Source of the DNA: Chondrus crispus
Lineage: Eukaryota > Rhodophyta > Florideophyceae > Gigartinales > Gigartinaceae
Reading direction: 5' to 3'
DNA length: 64,000 bases
Assembly (NCBI RefSeq): GCF_000350225.1
Contig: NW_005178989.1
Coordinates: 53,611-117,610 of the forward strand
The stretch's first letter is position 1; every line of letters begins with the position of its first letter. Made by a program: the position numbers and the translations under genes. This document shows, in pieces, positions 55,075-63,263 of this stretch. The notes below the pieces were generated by a model. That model made no database searches, was not told the origin of the DNA, and worked only from the letters and a program-made list of their open reading frames with translations.

Positions 55075-58000
55075 ATGATGCAGAAAATGAAAGTCACTAC
55101 GTCGCTATGGGGGGGGGAAAAGAAGGCCGTCCACCGCAAGGACGCCTCGCACGCCGAGACGGCAGCCGTCCTCACAGCCTGGAAGAGGGACCTCAACGAC
55201 CTTCTCGCTGTCCTAGCCGACAACGAGGTTGCGTGGGGCAAAATCTTCCAGTCGTACGACCGTCTCTCCGTCTCCGCTCGCGCGCTCTACGCCTCGGTCG
55301 AGGTCGAAGCCCACACCTGCATGGCCGCGCTCCAGCGCGGCCGCGCCCACGCCAACCCGGGGAGCGGCACGCGCGCGGAGGCCGCGCGCACCGACGTCGC
55401 AAAAGTCAAGCACGACATCCGCACCCTGCTGGCCGACATCCACAGCGCGGACACTGTTCGCGCCAACCGCTTCGAGGCCGCCAAGGCCCACACCGCCCAC
55501 AAGGACAAGAAGGACGCACACGACAAGGCCCTCGCCCTGGACCGCCTCACCCTCGAGCTCTACTCCGCCATGGAGACCATCGACCAGGCCCGCCTGCTCG
55601 TCGTCGACCGCGCCGTCCTCGCCCTCCTGCACCTGCAGAACGCCTACTTCGTCGCAAACCCCGTGCGAGAGGCCCTGGCCAAGTGCGACCACGTCAAGCT
55701 CGGGCAGCGCGACATCCGCCGCGACGGCTCCGTCTCCTGGGTCGACCGCCGCCCGCCAAAACTCACCAACGAGGACGACGACGCGCTCAACCGCGCCATG
55801 TCGAAGAGCACCTCGGCCCTCCCGGGCGCGTCATCCGCCTCACTTCAGCTGCCCTCGCAGTCATGCCCGGCGCTTCCCACCCTCGCCAGACCGAGCTCGC
55901 CCCCTCCGAAGGGCGGCTCGCCACGGGGCCCGCCGTCAGCCCTCTCGTCGTCACCCTTCTCGTCCGCGCACACCAGCCCCCTGTCAGCGCCCGACGCTGC
56001 CCCGCCCTCCGCTCCCGCGCCGCCCAACCCTCGCTTCATCCACCGTCACCCTAAGGAAATGCCCGGCCATGCGCGCCCGTTCATCCCTCCAGGGAGGATG
56101 CCCGACCATTCTGCGCAGGCCCTTCCTGGCTCGTTCAACTCGCCGCCATACCAAACCCGGCCTGCCCCGCTTGCAGTGCCTCCCGACTGGCAGTCCCCTG
56201 TGTCACAGAACAGCACGCCGTCGCCCGGGCAGCCGCAGCTGTATCCCTACCCGCACGTGCCTACAAACCCTCCGGCGGTGGCGCCGCAAAGGCCGCAGGC
56301 GCCGCCCGCGACGTCCTCCTTCCCGCCGCAGAGGCAGCATTCGTCGAAAAGCTCCACAGAGTCGAGCAGCACACCGCCGCAGAGCATTCCGCCGTCGCCG
56401 AGTCTGTCGCAGACGATGGATCGCCCGAGTTCCGGGCCATCGGTCAGCCCTGCTGGAAAGCCCGCGCCGCCGGTTTTCGCCCCCGGATATGTGCAGGGCG
56501 CGCCCGTGGCGACTGCCGCACCGGTGCGGCCTCTGGAGAGCGCGGCACAACTGGCGCCGCGGCCTGCGCCGCAGGGCCCGGGGCCACAAGCGACTTCTGG
56601 GGCGAGCACCGCAGCGCCGTACGCACATCCCCCACCCCCACACCATGGCCCGCACCCGCCGACTCCATCTCAAGTCGTAGCGCATCCCCCAACTCCGCCT
56701 CAAGACATTGCGCACCCCCCAACTCCCCCTCAAGTCATGGCGCACCCGCCGACCCCACCTCAAGACGTGGCACACACCCCCACACAACCTCAAGCGGTGG
56801 CACACCCCCCAACTCAACCCCAAGCCGTGGCACACCCCCCAGCTCCACCTCAAGTCGTGGCGCACCCCTCGACTGCCCCTCAAGGCATGGCGCACCCCTC
56901 AACTCAAGGAAGGCCGCAACAGACCACTCCCCCTCAGCACACACCACAGCCAGTCGTTGCTCCCCAAAGTACGCACCAACCCACTGCTACTGCCCACGAT
57001 ATGCCGCAGCCTGGAGCGTCAGTGCAAAGTATGCCACAACAGGGAAGCATATCGAATATGCTGGAGTACCCGGGAAAGTCGCAACTTTGCCCACCACCGC
57101 GTGCGTCCATGGGACTTTCTTATCAAGGAACCCCTCAACGAACTCCGCAACCTCCTCCGCAGCAGCCTACCAGACCAGCTGTACCTCCCCCTCCGCAGTA
57201 TTTGCCACCTCCGCCGCCCACAGGAGTGAGTATGCAAGGACAACCAGGGCAGCAATTTTCGCCAAACATGCAAGGGCAATCAGTGCACCAATATGGCACC
57301 ACTATGCAAGGGCATGCAGGGCAACAACTTGGGCCGAACATGTATGCAAGCCCTCCCACGCATCCAAAACTGAATGCAGCCACGCCGCAAAATCTCGCAC
57401 CGCCTCACTCGCAGCCTCAGCCCAACGCACCTGCCAACCAGTACAGGCCAAACCCTGGGCCCGCGCAGTCAAATGCCAGCGCGCCGGACGTGTTCACCGG
57501 CCCCCAGATCCCCGTTCCTTACGTGCAGACAGCGCCCGCTTCCATGCCACAGCCACAACAACGACGGCCACCTCAGATGCAAGCCCAAGCCCCAGCTCAG
57601 CAACAACACGGGGGACACCAGTACGGGAACCAGACGCGACCGGGCGGGGGGATGGCTGCGTATCAGACAGCCCCCTTCCCCACACCCTTGCCAGGGACAG
57701 CGCCTGCTCAGCAGCAGAGGCCGTCCTACCCCGCACATGTTCAAAATATAGGACCAGCACCGCCTGCACCGCCGCAGATGCCGCAGATGCCGCAGATGCC
57801 GCAGATGCCGCCTTTCCCACCACCTGGACAAGGGATAGCGCCTGCACAACAGCAGATGCAGCCAGTTGCACAGCAAACGCAGTATTCCAGTGGGGGGTAT
57901 GGCAGTGCAACTGGCTCGTTTGCGCCGCAGCAGACGACTCCTGTGGCACAACAGATGCCATATCCGAACGTTGCGTATGGCCAAACAAGTGGTATGCCGA

Positions 58001-58533
58001 CAAGGCTGCAGCAGATGATGTATCCAAATGGTGCCTATGGCAATGTGAATGGGGCAGGTGCAACGGGTTATACGGCACCGCAGATGCAAGTCCCAAACGG
58101 CCAATATGGCACAGGAAACGCTATGGGTGCTTCTGGGTATCCGCAGCAGCAGACGCAGTACAGGCAGGCAGGCTACAGCAAAGCGACGGCAGGGCACGGG
58201 GCACAGGCGGTTTCGTCAGTGCTCACGCAAGTGGGGAAAGCGGGGGTGGGGCAACTACTTGGGCCAATGGGAAAAATGCTTGTACCCAACAAGGACTCGA
58301 AGAGTCTGCTTAAAGCGGGTGCCAAGCTGCTGAATGGCAAGAAGAAGAGTGGGAATTCGATCGAGGTTAATTACGGGGATTCGAACGTATATGTGGGTGA
58401 CGGCGACGGTGGTGGTGAGTTTGACGCTGGTGGTGATGAGTTTGACGTTGGTGGTGGTGGTGAGTTTGACGTTGGTGGTGGTGGTGACTTCGACTTTGGA
58501 GGCTGTGACGGTTTTGACGTTAGCTTTGAATGA
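55075..58533 (+). CDS. Helical N-domain plus Pro/Gln-rich low-complexity protein (1,152 aa)
   Basis: Start chosen at ATG 55,075 (MMQKMKVTTSLWGG). The open frame extends 69 codons upstream, but that part is leader-like with TACAGTA motifs. Residues 1-230 are a long alpha-helical region (VLTAWKRDLNDLLAVLADN, AWGKIFQSYDRLS, DKALALDRLTLELYSAMETI). Its three-helix layout is reminiscent of BAR-type membrane-curvature domains, but I cannot prove homology. Residues 250-1,040 are Pro/Gln/Ala-rich and disordered. They include about nine VAHPPTPPQ-like units (56,655-56,910), a QMP repeat (57,775) and Tyr/Gly/Gln-rich segments (NGAYGN, NGQYGT) of prion-like type. The C-terminus has a basic patch (LLNGKKKSGN) and GGGEFDVGG repeats. 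It is a likely scaffold linking membrane or cytoskeleton. Function inferred only from architecture. Confidence 0.75.
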   Translation: MMQKMKVTTSLWGGEKKAVHRKDASHAETAAVLTAWKRDLNDLLAVLADNEVAWGKIFQSYDRLSVSARALYASVEVEAHTCMAALQRGRAHANPGSGTRAEAARTDVAKVKHDIRTLLADIHSADTVRANRFEAAKAHTAHKDKKDAHDKALALDRLTLELYSAMETIDQARLLVVDRAVLALLHLQNAYFVANPVREALAKCDHVKLGQRDIRRDGSVSWVDRRPPKLTNEDDDALNRAMSKSTSALPGASSASLQLPSQSCPALPTLARPSSPPPKGGSPRGPPSALSSSPFSSAHTSPLSAPDAAPPSAPAPPNPRFIHRHPKEMPGHARPFIPPGRMPDHSAQALPGSFNSPPYQTRPAPLAVPPDWQSPVSQNSTPSPGQPQLYPYPHVPTNPPAVAPQRPQAPPATSSFPPQRQHSSKSSTESSSTPPQSIPPSPSLSQTMDRPSSGPSVSPAGKPAPPVFAPGYVQGAPVATAAPVRPLESAAQLAPRPAPQGPGPQATSGASTAAPYAHPPPPHHGPHPPTPSQVVAHPPTPPQDIAHPPTPPQVMAHPPTPPQDVAHTPTQPQAVAHPPTQPQAVAHPPAPPQVVAHPSTAPQGMAHPSTQGRPQQTTPPQHTPQPVVAPQSTHQPTATAHDMPQPGASVQSMPQQGSISNMLEYPGKSQLCPPPRASMGLSYQGTPQRTPQPPPQQPTRPAVPPPPQYLPPPPPTGVSMQGQPGQQFSPNMQGQSVHQYGTTMQGHAGQQLGPNMYASPPTHPKLNAATPQNLAPPHSQPQPNAPANQYRPNPGPAQSNASAPDVFTGPQIPVPYVQTAPASMPQPQQRRPPQMQAQAPAQQQHGGHQYGNQTRPGGGMAAYQTAPFPTPLPGTAPAQQQRPSYPAHVQNIGPAPPAPPQMPQMPQMPQMPPFPPPGQGIAPAQQQMQPVAQQTQYSSGGYGSATGSFAPQQTTPVAQQMPYPNVAYGQTSGMPTRLQQMMYPNGAYGNVNGAGATGYTAPQMQVPNGQYGTGNAMGASGYPQQQTQYRQAGYSKATAGHGAQAVSSVLTQVGKAGVGQLLGPMGKMLVPNKDSKSLLKAGAKLLNGKKKSGNSIEVNYGDSNVYVGDGDGGGEFDAGGDEFDVGGGGEFDVGGGGDFDFGGCDGFDVSFE
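56655..56910 (+). repeat. Coding minisatellite, VAHPPTPPQ units
   Basis: Tandem 27-33 bp units such as GCGCACCCCCCAACTCC then CCTCAAGTC encode VAHPPTPPQ/VAHPPTQPQ variants inside the Pro/Gln-rich gene. Units are imperfect, showing some age. Confidence 0.85.
57775..57812 (+). repeat. Coding 9-bp repeat, QMP x4
   Basis: CAGATGCCG repeated four times in frame, giving QMPQMPQMPQMP. Confidence 0.9.
58415..58510 (+). repeat. Coding repeat, GGGEFDVGG units
   Basis: GGTGGTGAGTTTGACG-type units repeated four times at the 3' end of the gene, encoding acidic-aromatic Gly-rich repeats (GEFDVGGG). Confidence 0.85.
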
Positions 58534-58863
58534 TGTGAGACTAAGAGGAAGTAAGATTTGGAGTAGTTTACAGTGAGTTGTGAGCAGGGAGTGGGGGTGG
58601 ATGGATTTTTGAGCTGCTCGATGGCTTTGTAGGGTCAAGGAAAGAGAAGAAAGAGAAGATCTTGATAAGATGTTGATATATCGACCATTAAGGTTCGACC
58701 ATTAAGGTAATCTGTACAGTAGAGTAGATTCAAAGGTTGACTTTGCGCGTTGAGCGTAGCGCTACCATGGAATATACATAAAACGAACGAGAAATGGTTA
58801 CGGTCTTGCGGAATGAGGGATAAGTAGCTCCCGTAGACGTGAGCATTAAGGAAACCGGAGATG

Positions 58864-58996
58864 TATGGATCTCTGCTCAAGGGAAACTCTAAAGAGAAAC
58901 CTCTGAAAAACATAAAGATTTCGAAATGTTGCCGTCGTCGGCACTCTACAGTAATTGCTATGGATCTCTGCGCAAGGGAAACTCTAAAGAGAAACC
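58864..58996. repeat. 38-bp direct repeat upstream of thymidylate kinase
   Basis: Copies at 58,864-58,901 and 58,959-58,996 share TATGGATCTCTGC, one mismatch, then CAAGGGAAACTC and TAAAGAGAAACC. A 15-bp tandem (TCGACCATTAAGG) at about 58,680-58,709 is nearby. The whole spacer 58,534-59,214 contains no gene and four TACAGTA/TACTGTA motifs. It should include the kinase promoter. Confidence 0.85.
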
Positions 58997-59214
58997 GTGC
59001 CACTCCTACCACTCCTACGCTGTACTGTAAATTTGAACTGTGAGTTGACTTGTTACGTTGACTTCTTACAGAACCCGTCAAACGCTTACAGTATGACGTA
59101 TCAGTTCCGGCGCATTGGATCAAGCAAGCGATATCAGCCTAGCTTTGTTCGTCGTCATAATCCGTACGCCGAGCTCCGGTTCACCGACGCACCGCTGCCG
59201 ACCCCACTTCCCAG

Positions 59215-59874
59215 ATGCCACGCGGTACGCTGATCGTGTTCGAAGGGCTGGATCGTTGCGGGAAGACGACGCAAACGCGCTTGTGCGTGGAGGGGCTGTC
59301 ACGCACGGGTGTAAAGCTTGCGGCCGGGTTGCCGTGGCGGTTCCCGGATCGGACGACGCCGATCGGGGAGGTGCTGAATACGTACCTGACGAGCAAGACG
59401 GAACTGGGGGACGAGGCTGCGCATCTACTCTTCTCGGCCAACCGGTGGGAAAAGGCGGCAACGATACGCGAAGCGCTGGGCAGGGGCGAGACGGTGGTGT
59501 ACGACCGGTACGCGTACTCAGGGGTGGCGTACTCCGTGGCCAAGGGGCTCGGGATGGAGTGGTGCCTCGCGGCGGACGAGGGGCTGCCCCGGCCGGACGT
59601 GGTCGTGTTTCTGGAGGTCGGCGTGGACGAGGCGAGGGGGAGAGAGGGGTTTGGGGGTGAGCGGTTTGAGGAAGCAGAGACGCAGAAGAGGGTCGGAGCG
59701 GTGTTTGATCGGCTCAAGGGGGAGGGGTGGAGCGTTGTGGAAGGGAGCGGGCGAATGGAGGAGGTGGCGGAGAGGGTTAAGGCGGTTGTGTGGCCGGTGG
59801 TTCAGGCGGTGACAGGAAGAGATGACGAGGTTGGGGAGCTTTGGGGGCAAGGGGTGAGGAAGCGACAGGGATGA
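59215..59874 (+). CDS. DTYMK: Thymidylate kinase (dTMP kinase)
   Basis: 219 residues, the usual length for the family (about 200-230). ATG 59,215. P-loop FEGLDRCGKTTQ at 9-20, with the Asp-Arg inside the loop that marks eukaryotic-type enzymes (in contrast to bacterial types). The dTMP site is RFPDRTTPIG at 42-51. YDRYAYSGVAYS at 96-107 contains the DR-Y catalytic/substrate signature. PDVVVFLEV at 127-135 is the core strand. A short LID with RGREGFGGERFE at 141-152 follows. It phosphorylates dTMP to dTDP with ATP in pyrimidine deoxynucleotide synthesis. No targeting peptide is evident, so cytosolic or nuclear. Single exon, no anomalies. Confidence 0.93.
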   Translation: MPRGTLIVFEGLDRCGKTTQTRLCVEGLSRTGVKLAAGLPWRFPDRTTPIGEVLNTYLTSKTELGDEAAHLLFSANRWEKAATIREALGRGETVVYDRYAYSGVAYSVAKGLGMEWCLAADEGLPRPDVVVFLEVGVDEARGREGFGGERFEEAETQKRVGAVFDRLKGEGWSVVEGSGRMEEVAERVKAVVWPVVQAVTGRDDEVGELWGQGVRKRQG

Positions 59875-60273
59875 CACGTTGACACGTGGTTTAAACGTGT
59901 AATAGTTGTAAAACGCGGAGGCGGCGGGGGGGTGTTGAGCGGACGTGCTGGAGGCAGAATAACTTTTTCCTTCTCTGAAGCGCGGAAACGGCGATCGGTT
60001 GACCCAATGAGAGCGGGGACGCATATGCGCGTCACATTCTCGACAGCGCCGTGTGTACAGCGTTGGACAACATCTCACGGCCAGCCTGTCCACCCGTGCC
60101 GCTGTGGCGACCTCCCTATCTGGTTTTGCGGAACCACATCTTGTTGCCGAGCATCAGGCAAAGCTGCCGTAGCTCCGGCTTGCTTCAAGCTCCCCACCTC
60201 ACCCGCCCCACCGCCCCACCGCCCCACCGCCCCGCACCACCGCAAGCCCCGCTGACCCCCCACGCAAAGAACC
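59875..60273. other. Spacer between thymidylate kinase and the 615-aa orphan
   Basis: No gene. A 9-bp repeat CACCGCCCC occurs three to four times around 60,208-60,236, just before the next ATG, in a C-rich leader resembling those of other genes in this island. Confidence 0.5.
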
Positions 60274-62121
60274 ATGCAAGACGACTCCGCCACCGCCGCC
60301 GCCGACGCCGTGCTCGTCGCCGCCGCGCTCGAGCGCCCGCACTCCCATTACGCCGCATGCGCCGAGCAGCCGGACGTCGCAAAGGCCCTGGCCCAGTTCT
60401 CCTCGGAGCGCGACATCCGCAAGACGGGCAGGCTCGACCTCGTCACCTGGGTCCAGTACATCTGCGGCTTTGGCTACCCGGGCCCTACCGACGAGGCTTG
60501 GGCAAAGCTGTTCGCCGCGTGCCGCGTCCTGCCTATGCTGGCCACGGATTCCGACGTGCTGCGAGAACATGAGATTGCCGTCCTGCTCGCCTACGCCAAG
60601 ATCAAGCCGGACAACGGAGATACCATGACGTCGGCACAGCTCGTCAAGCACCGCATCAAGCCGGCCGTCCTGGGGCGCACCGTCGCGCGCACGCCGGGCA
60701 TTCTGCAACACATCCACGTCAAGTTTGAAAACTGGGCCCTGGGGCCGTTCTCGGACATGTTTTGCTCGTACTGCGTCTCCCTGTTCGGCCCGAGCGCGTA
60801 CATGCCAGGCATTGATGACCTCCCGTTCAACCAGTCTGACATTGGTGATTCCATCCGTGAGTGCGCCGACGCGCATGCCAACACAAACCTCAAGACCTGG
60901 GCCAACGTTATCTGCAACATCCTGGATATTGAGCCCAACACCAACTCGCCGCGCGCCGAGCGCTTTGAGCTCAAGCTGCACGAGAAGAGAAAGTTTATGT
61001 ACCAGCATATCTTCATCAAGATCTCTGAGCACTGGTTCAACCTCACCCAGTCGCGCGCCCTCATCCCGCAAGACAGGGACAGCCTGCACTACCGCGAGCA
61101 GCCCAGGGCCAAGAAGGCCAAAGTGGACAAGCTCCTGCCAGTGAGGGGCAAGCCGGACACCCAGCTGTGCCAGTTCATCAAGCGCGTCATCTCTGTTCCC
61201 ACGGGGCGCCGAACCATTCCCCCATGGATGACAGTCGTGTCACACATCACCATCTGCGAGCTGCACAAACCTAGTACATACGGACAAGCCGGCCTGGAGT
61301 TCCTTCAGTCGGACGAGGTCCAGACGGACCTGGTCAAGCTTGTCTCTCCCGAGCAAGGGTGCGGGTTTACCCCATCCCGGACAAACGTGAGAATCGGGAG
61401 CTTCAACTCGGGTCTGATCGGCGCCGAGGTTTGTGGGGTGCCGCCAAGCCAGATGTGTCGTGCGCTGCGGCTGGAGCTGACCGTCGGGGTGCTGCCACCG
61501 CGTGCAGGATCAACGCGACCGCGGTTCGAAGTAACGGGAATCAAGAGCGCGACGTGGGTGGAGCTGAGCGCCGAGGAGGATAGCTGTGAGGTGTGCGAAC
61601 CCGTGTCGGAAACGATGGGCGAGGAGGCTGGGCAGGAGGAGGAAGCAGGGACGAAGACCAATACAGGGGACCGACTGGAGCGATGGTTCGGGTCGTCGGG
61701 GATCGGCAAGTATCTATCGTTAGGGGACGGGTGCCACTGGGAGACATATGACCTGTGCGAGGGTATGACTAAGCACGTAATGCGGGTGACGGTGCCTGAG
61801 GATATGGGGCGGCGGGTGCGAGCTAAGGCGCGGACAGGAGAGTGGGTGCAGCGCAACGTGATGCAAGCGTATGAGCGTGAGAGGTGGAGCGAGGAGTCAA
61901 CAGTGGCGTCCGAGTGTTCCGGGGTAGACTCCTCCTCGTCGGCGGAGATGGAAGTGGACAGCGGGGGGGCGAAGACGTATGAGGAGCCGGTCTGGATCGA
62001 CTGTCACGCGGCGGCCAAGCTTACGTACATCGCCCCACCAGGCGTCGAGCTTTTCGCAGCGACGCCGAAGGACAACAGTATCTTTAAGAACTCGCCCTAT
62101 TGGAAGGCACGAACGCCATAG
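60274..62121 (+). CDS. Orphan 615-residue protein
   Basis: An uninterrupted GC-rich frame with ATG 60,274 (MQDDSATAAADAVL). I do not recognise it. Residues 30-230 are mixed helical with well-ordered composition (DLVTWVQYICGFGYPGP, ENWALGPFSDMFCSYCVSLFG, LKTWANVICNILDIEPN). A basic patch PRAKKAKVDK near 276-285 could be a nuclear signal. Residues 300-430 look beta-rich (RTIPPWMTVVSHITICEL). An acidic low-complexity linker (EEAGQEEEAGTK) follows, then a short conserved-looking block (SLGDGCHWETYDLCEGMTK). No signal peptide or membrane span, several Cys/Trp. A lineage-specific host gene is the simplest reading. The transposon copies start only 150 bases downstream. Confidence 0.72.
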   Translation: MQDDSATAAADAVLVAAALERPHSHYAACAEQPDVAKALAQFSSERDIRKTGRLDLVTWVQYICGFGYPGPTDEAWAKLFAACRVLPMLATDSDVLREHEIAVLLAYAKIKPDNGDTMTSAQLVKHRIKPAVLGRTVARTPGILQHIHVKFENWALGPFSDMFCSYCVSLFGPSAYMPGIDDLPFNQSDIGDSIRECADAHANTNLKTWANVICNILDIEPNTNSPRAERFELKLHEKRKFMYQHIFIKISEHWFNLTQSRALIPQDRDSLHYREQPRAKKAKVDKLLPVRGKPDTQLCQFIKRVISVPTGRRTIPPWMTVVSHITICELHKPSTYGQAGLEFLQSDEVQTDLVKLVSPEQGCGFTPSRTNVRIGSFNSGLIGAEVCGVPPSQMCRALRLELTVGVLPPRAGSTRPRFEVTGIKSATWVELSAEEDSCEVCEPVSETMGEEAGQEEEAGTKTNTGDRLERWFGSSGIGKYLSLGDGCHWETYDLCEGMTKHVMRVTVPEDMGRRVRAKARTGEWVQRNVMQAYERERWSEESTVASECSGVDSSSSAEMEVDSGGAKTYEEPVWIDCHAAAKLTYIAPPGVELFAATPKDNSIFKNSPYWKARTP

Positions 62122-62442
62122 GTTAGGTGTGCTGGTGCTTGCAGTATTTGCCGAAATGGAAGCTGGTTCTGCATGCTTGTAGATTATGATATGGCCACAA
62201 ACCAATGCTCGAGAATATAAATCTAATCCCCCAAATCTACACTTTGACCCTAAATTTAAATGGCCTCTACAGTAACGTTGTCCGTAAAATAACGCGTTGT
62301 TTTTTTCCATTTGCCCACAAACTCGCTGGACGTAAAGTAAACCCGAGTTTGAAAAATCCCACCACGAGTTTTGCGGACTGACCTCCAGCAAGCAACCTGC
62401 CCGCAACAAACACAAGTCTGGTACAGTCAACCCTACGCATTA

Positions 62443-63231
62443 GTGCCGCCCTGTGTAAGGACTAATAATGCGGCACTAATTCGGAGCGGCACAATCAGAA
62501 AGCAGAATCACTACCCGGCCAGAACTCTGTTTGTTATTAGAGTCTGCTGTTGTTGCCTTTGACCCTGTCTCTCATGCCTAGCTTCTAGAAAAGCTCGTTT
62601 TGCGGACCTCAAGTGCGATAAGGCATTGCTCACATCGCACTGCACACCCAGACTCTCCAAAGACCCAAACAACCTTGCTAACACTACAGCACTCGGTACA
62701 GCCCGCCTCTCCGTAATTTCACACTCGCCTTCTGCCACACAATCATCCATCAGAGCATCATTGGCAGACTGATTCTGTAGCTCTCCACCATAATGTATTG
62801 AATCGCAAGCATCACTAATAGAAGTTTCTGCCACAAGCTCATTAGTCTCGATCTCAATCCATTCCTCCACATCTTTCCTGCAGAATTCTGCAGTTTCTGC
62901 AAGGCCGTCTTCTGGCACCAGGCTCAGTCGGGAGAGAAACCCTACTATACCATCCACCATAGATTTATCAATTTCTGTTTCATTTCGACCAACTTTCCGA
63001 CCTGCAGCAGATGCCCAACCTCGATTTTCTGTGCAATCGTAAGGCGCGTACGCTTCGCTTTGGCGATCTTTTCAGGATTCATGTTAGGGTCTTTGAGTGA
63101 GGTGCCATCACCAATTGAGCTGAGGCGCATGAGGATTGGGCGATGACGACGTCGTGCATGACACGTGGCAGAATTTGTGTCTGCCGGTATTTGCGGCACT
63201 AATTCGAGGGTGGCAATAATGAAAGCGGCAC
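62443..63231 (-). mobile_element. Inner TA-target element (789 bp), pogo-derived
   Basis: Left end GTGCCGC and right end GCGGCAC form short TIRs flanked by TA (62,441-62,442 and 63,232-63,233). GCGGCACTAATTCG is present just inside both ends in the same orientation (62,470-62,483; 63,193-63,206). The interior encodes remnants of a pogo-like transposase on the minus strand with the catalytic core missing. This is typical of an internally deleted, MITE-like derivative. It sits inside the outer element and is therefore the younger insertion. Confidence 0.7.
62511..63199 (-). pseudogene. Deleted pogo/CENP-B-type transposase (HTH plus C-tail)
   Basis: Frame 63,199-62,945 contains KAKRTRLTIAQKIEVGHLL, the beginning of a CENP-B-like helix-turn-helix (KR-x-LT-x-x-x-K). 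It passes, with a 16-base overlap in another frame, into 62,960-62,511 (149 codons). That frame has the acidic C-terminal region of such transposases (FCRKDVEEWIEIETNELVAE) and a final helix with LRSAKRAFLEARHERQGQ. The whole DDE core is absent between them, so the two parts were joined by an internal deletion. It cannot be catalytic. It could at most bind DNA. Confidence 0.58.
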
Positions 63232-63242
63232 TATTGCGCGTG

Positions 63243-63263
63243 CCCCCCCCCCCCCCCCCCCCC
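63243..63263 (+). repeat. C21 homopolymer
   Basis: Twenty-one consecutive C, ten bases past the TA flank of the inner element and inside the outer element. Length may be imprecise in the assembly. The remaining 63,264-64,000 shows only the outer element's right part and short frames. Confidence 0.85.

Noticed and set aside
55107..58313. Long alternative + frames (315, 483 and 408 codons) and minus frames inside the Pro/Gln-rich gene
   Set aside because: All lie within the 1,152-residue frame, are Arg/Pro-rich, and lack ordered segments. High GC removes stops in every frame here.
60199..61089. 296-codon minus frame over the 615-aa gene
   Set aside because: Antisense shadow of a GC-rich gene with Gly/Val/Arg-biased composition.
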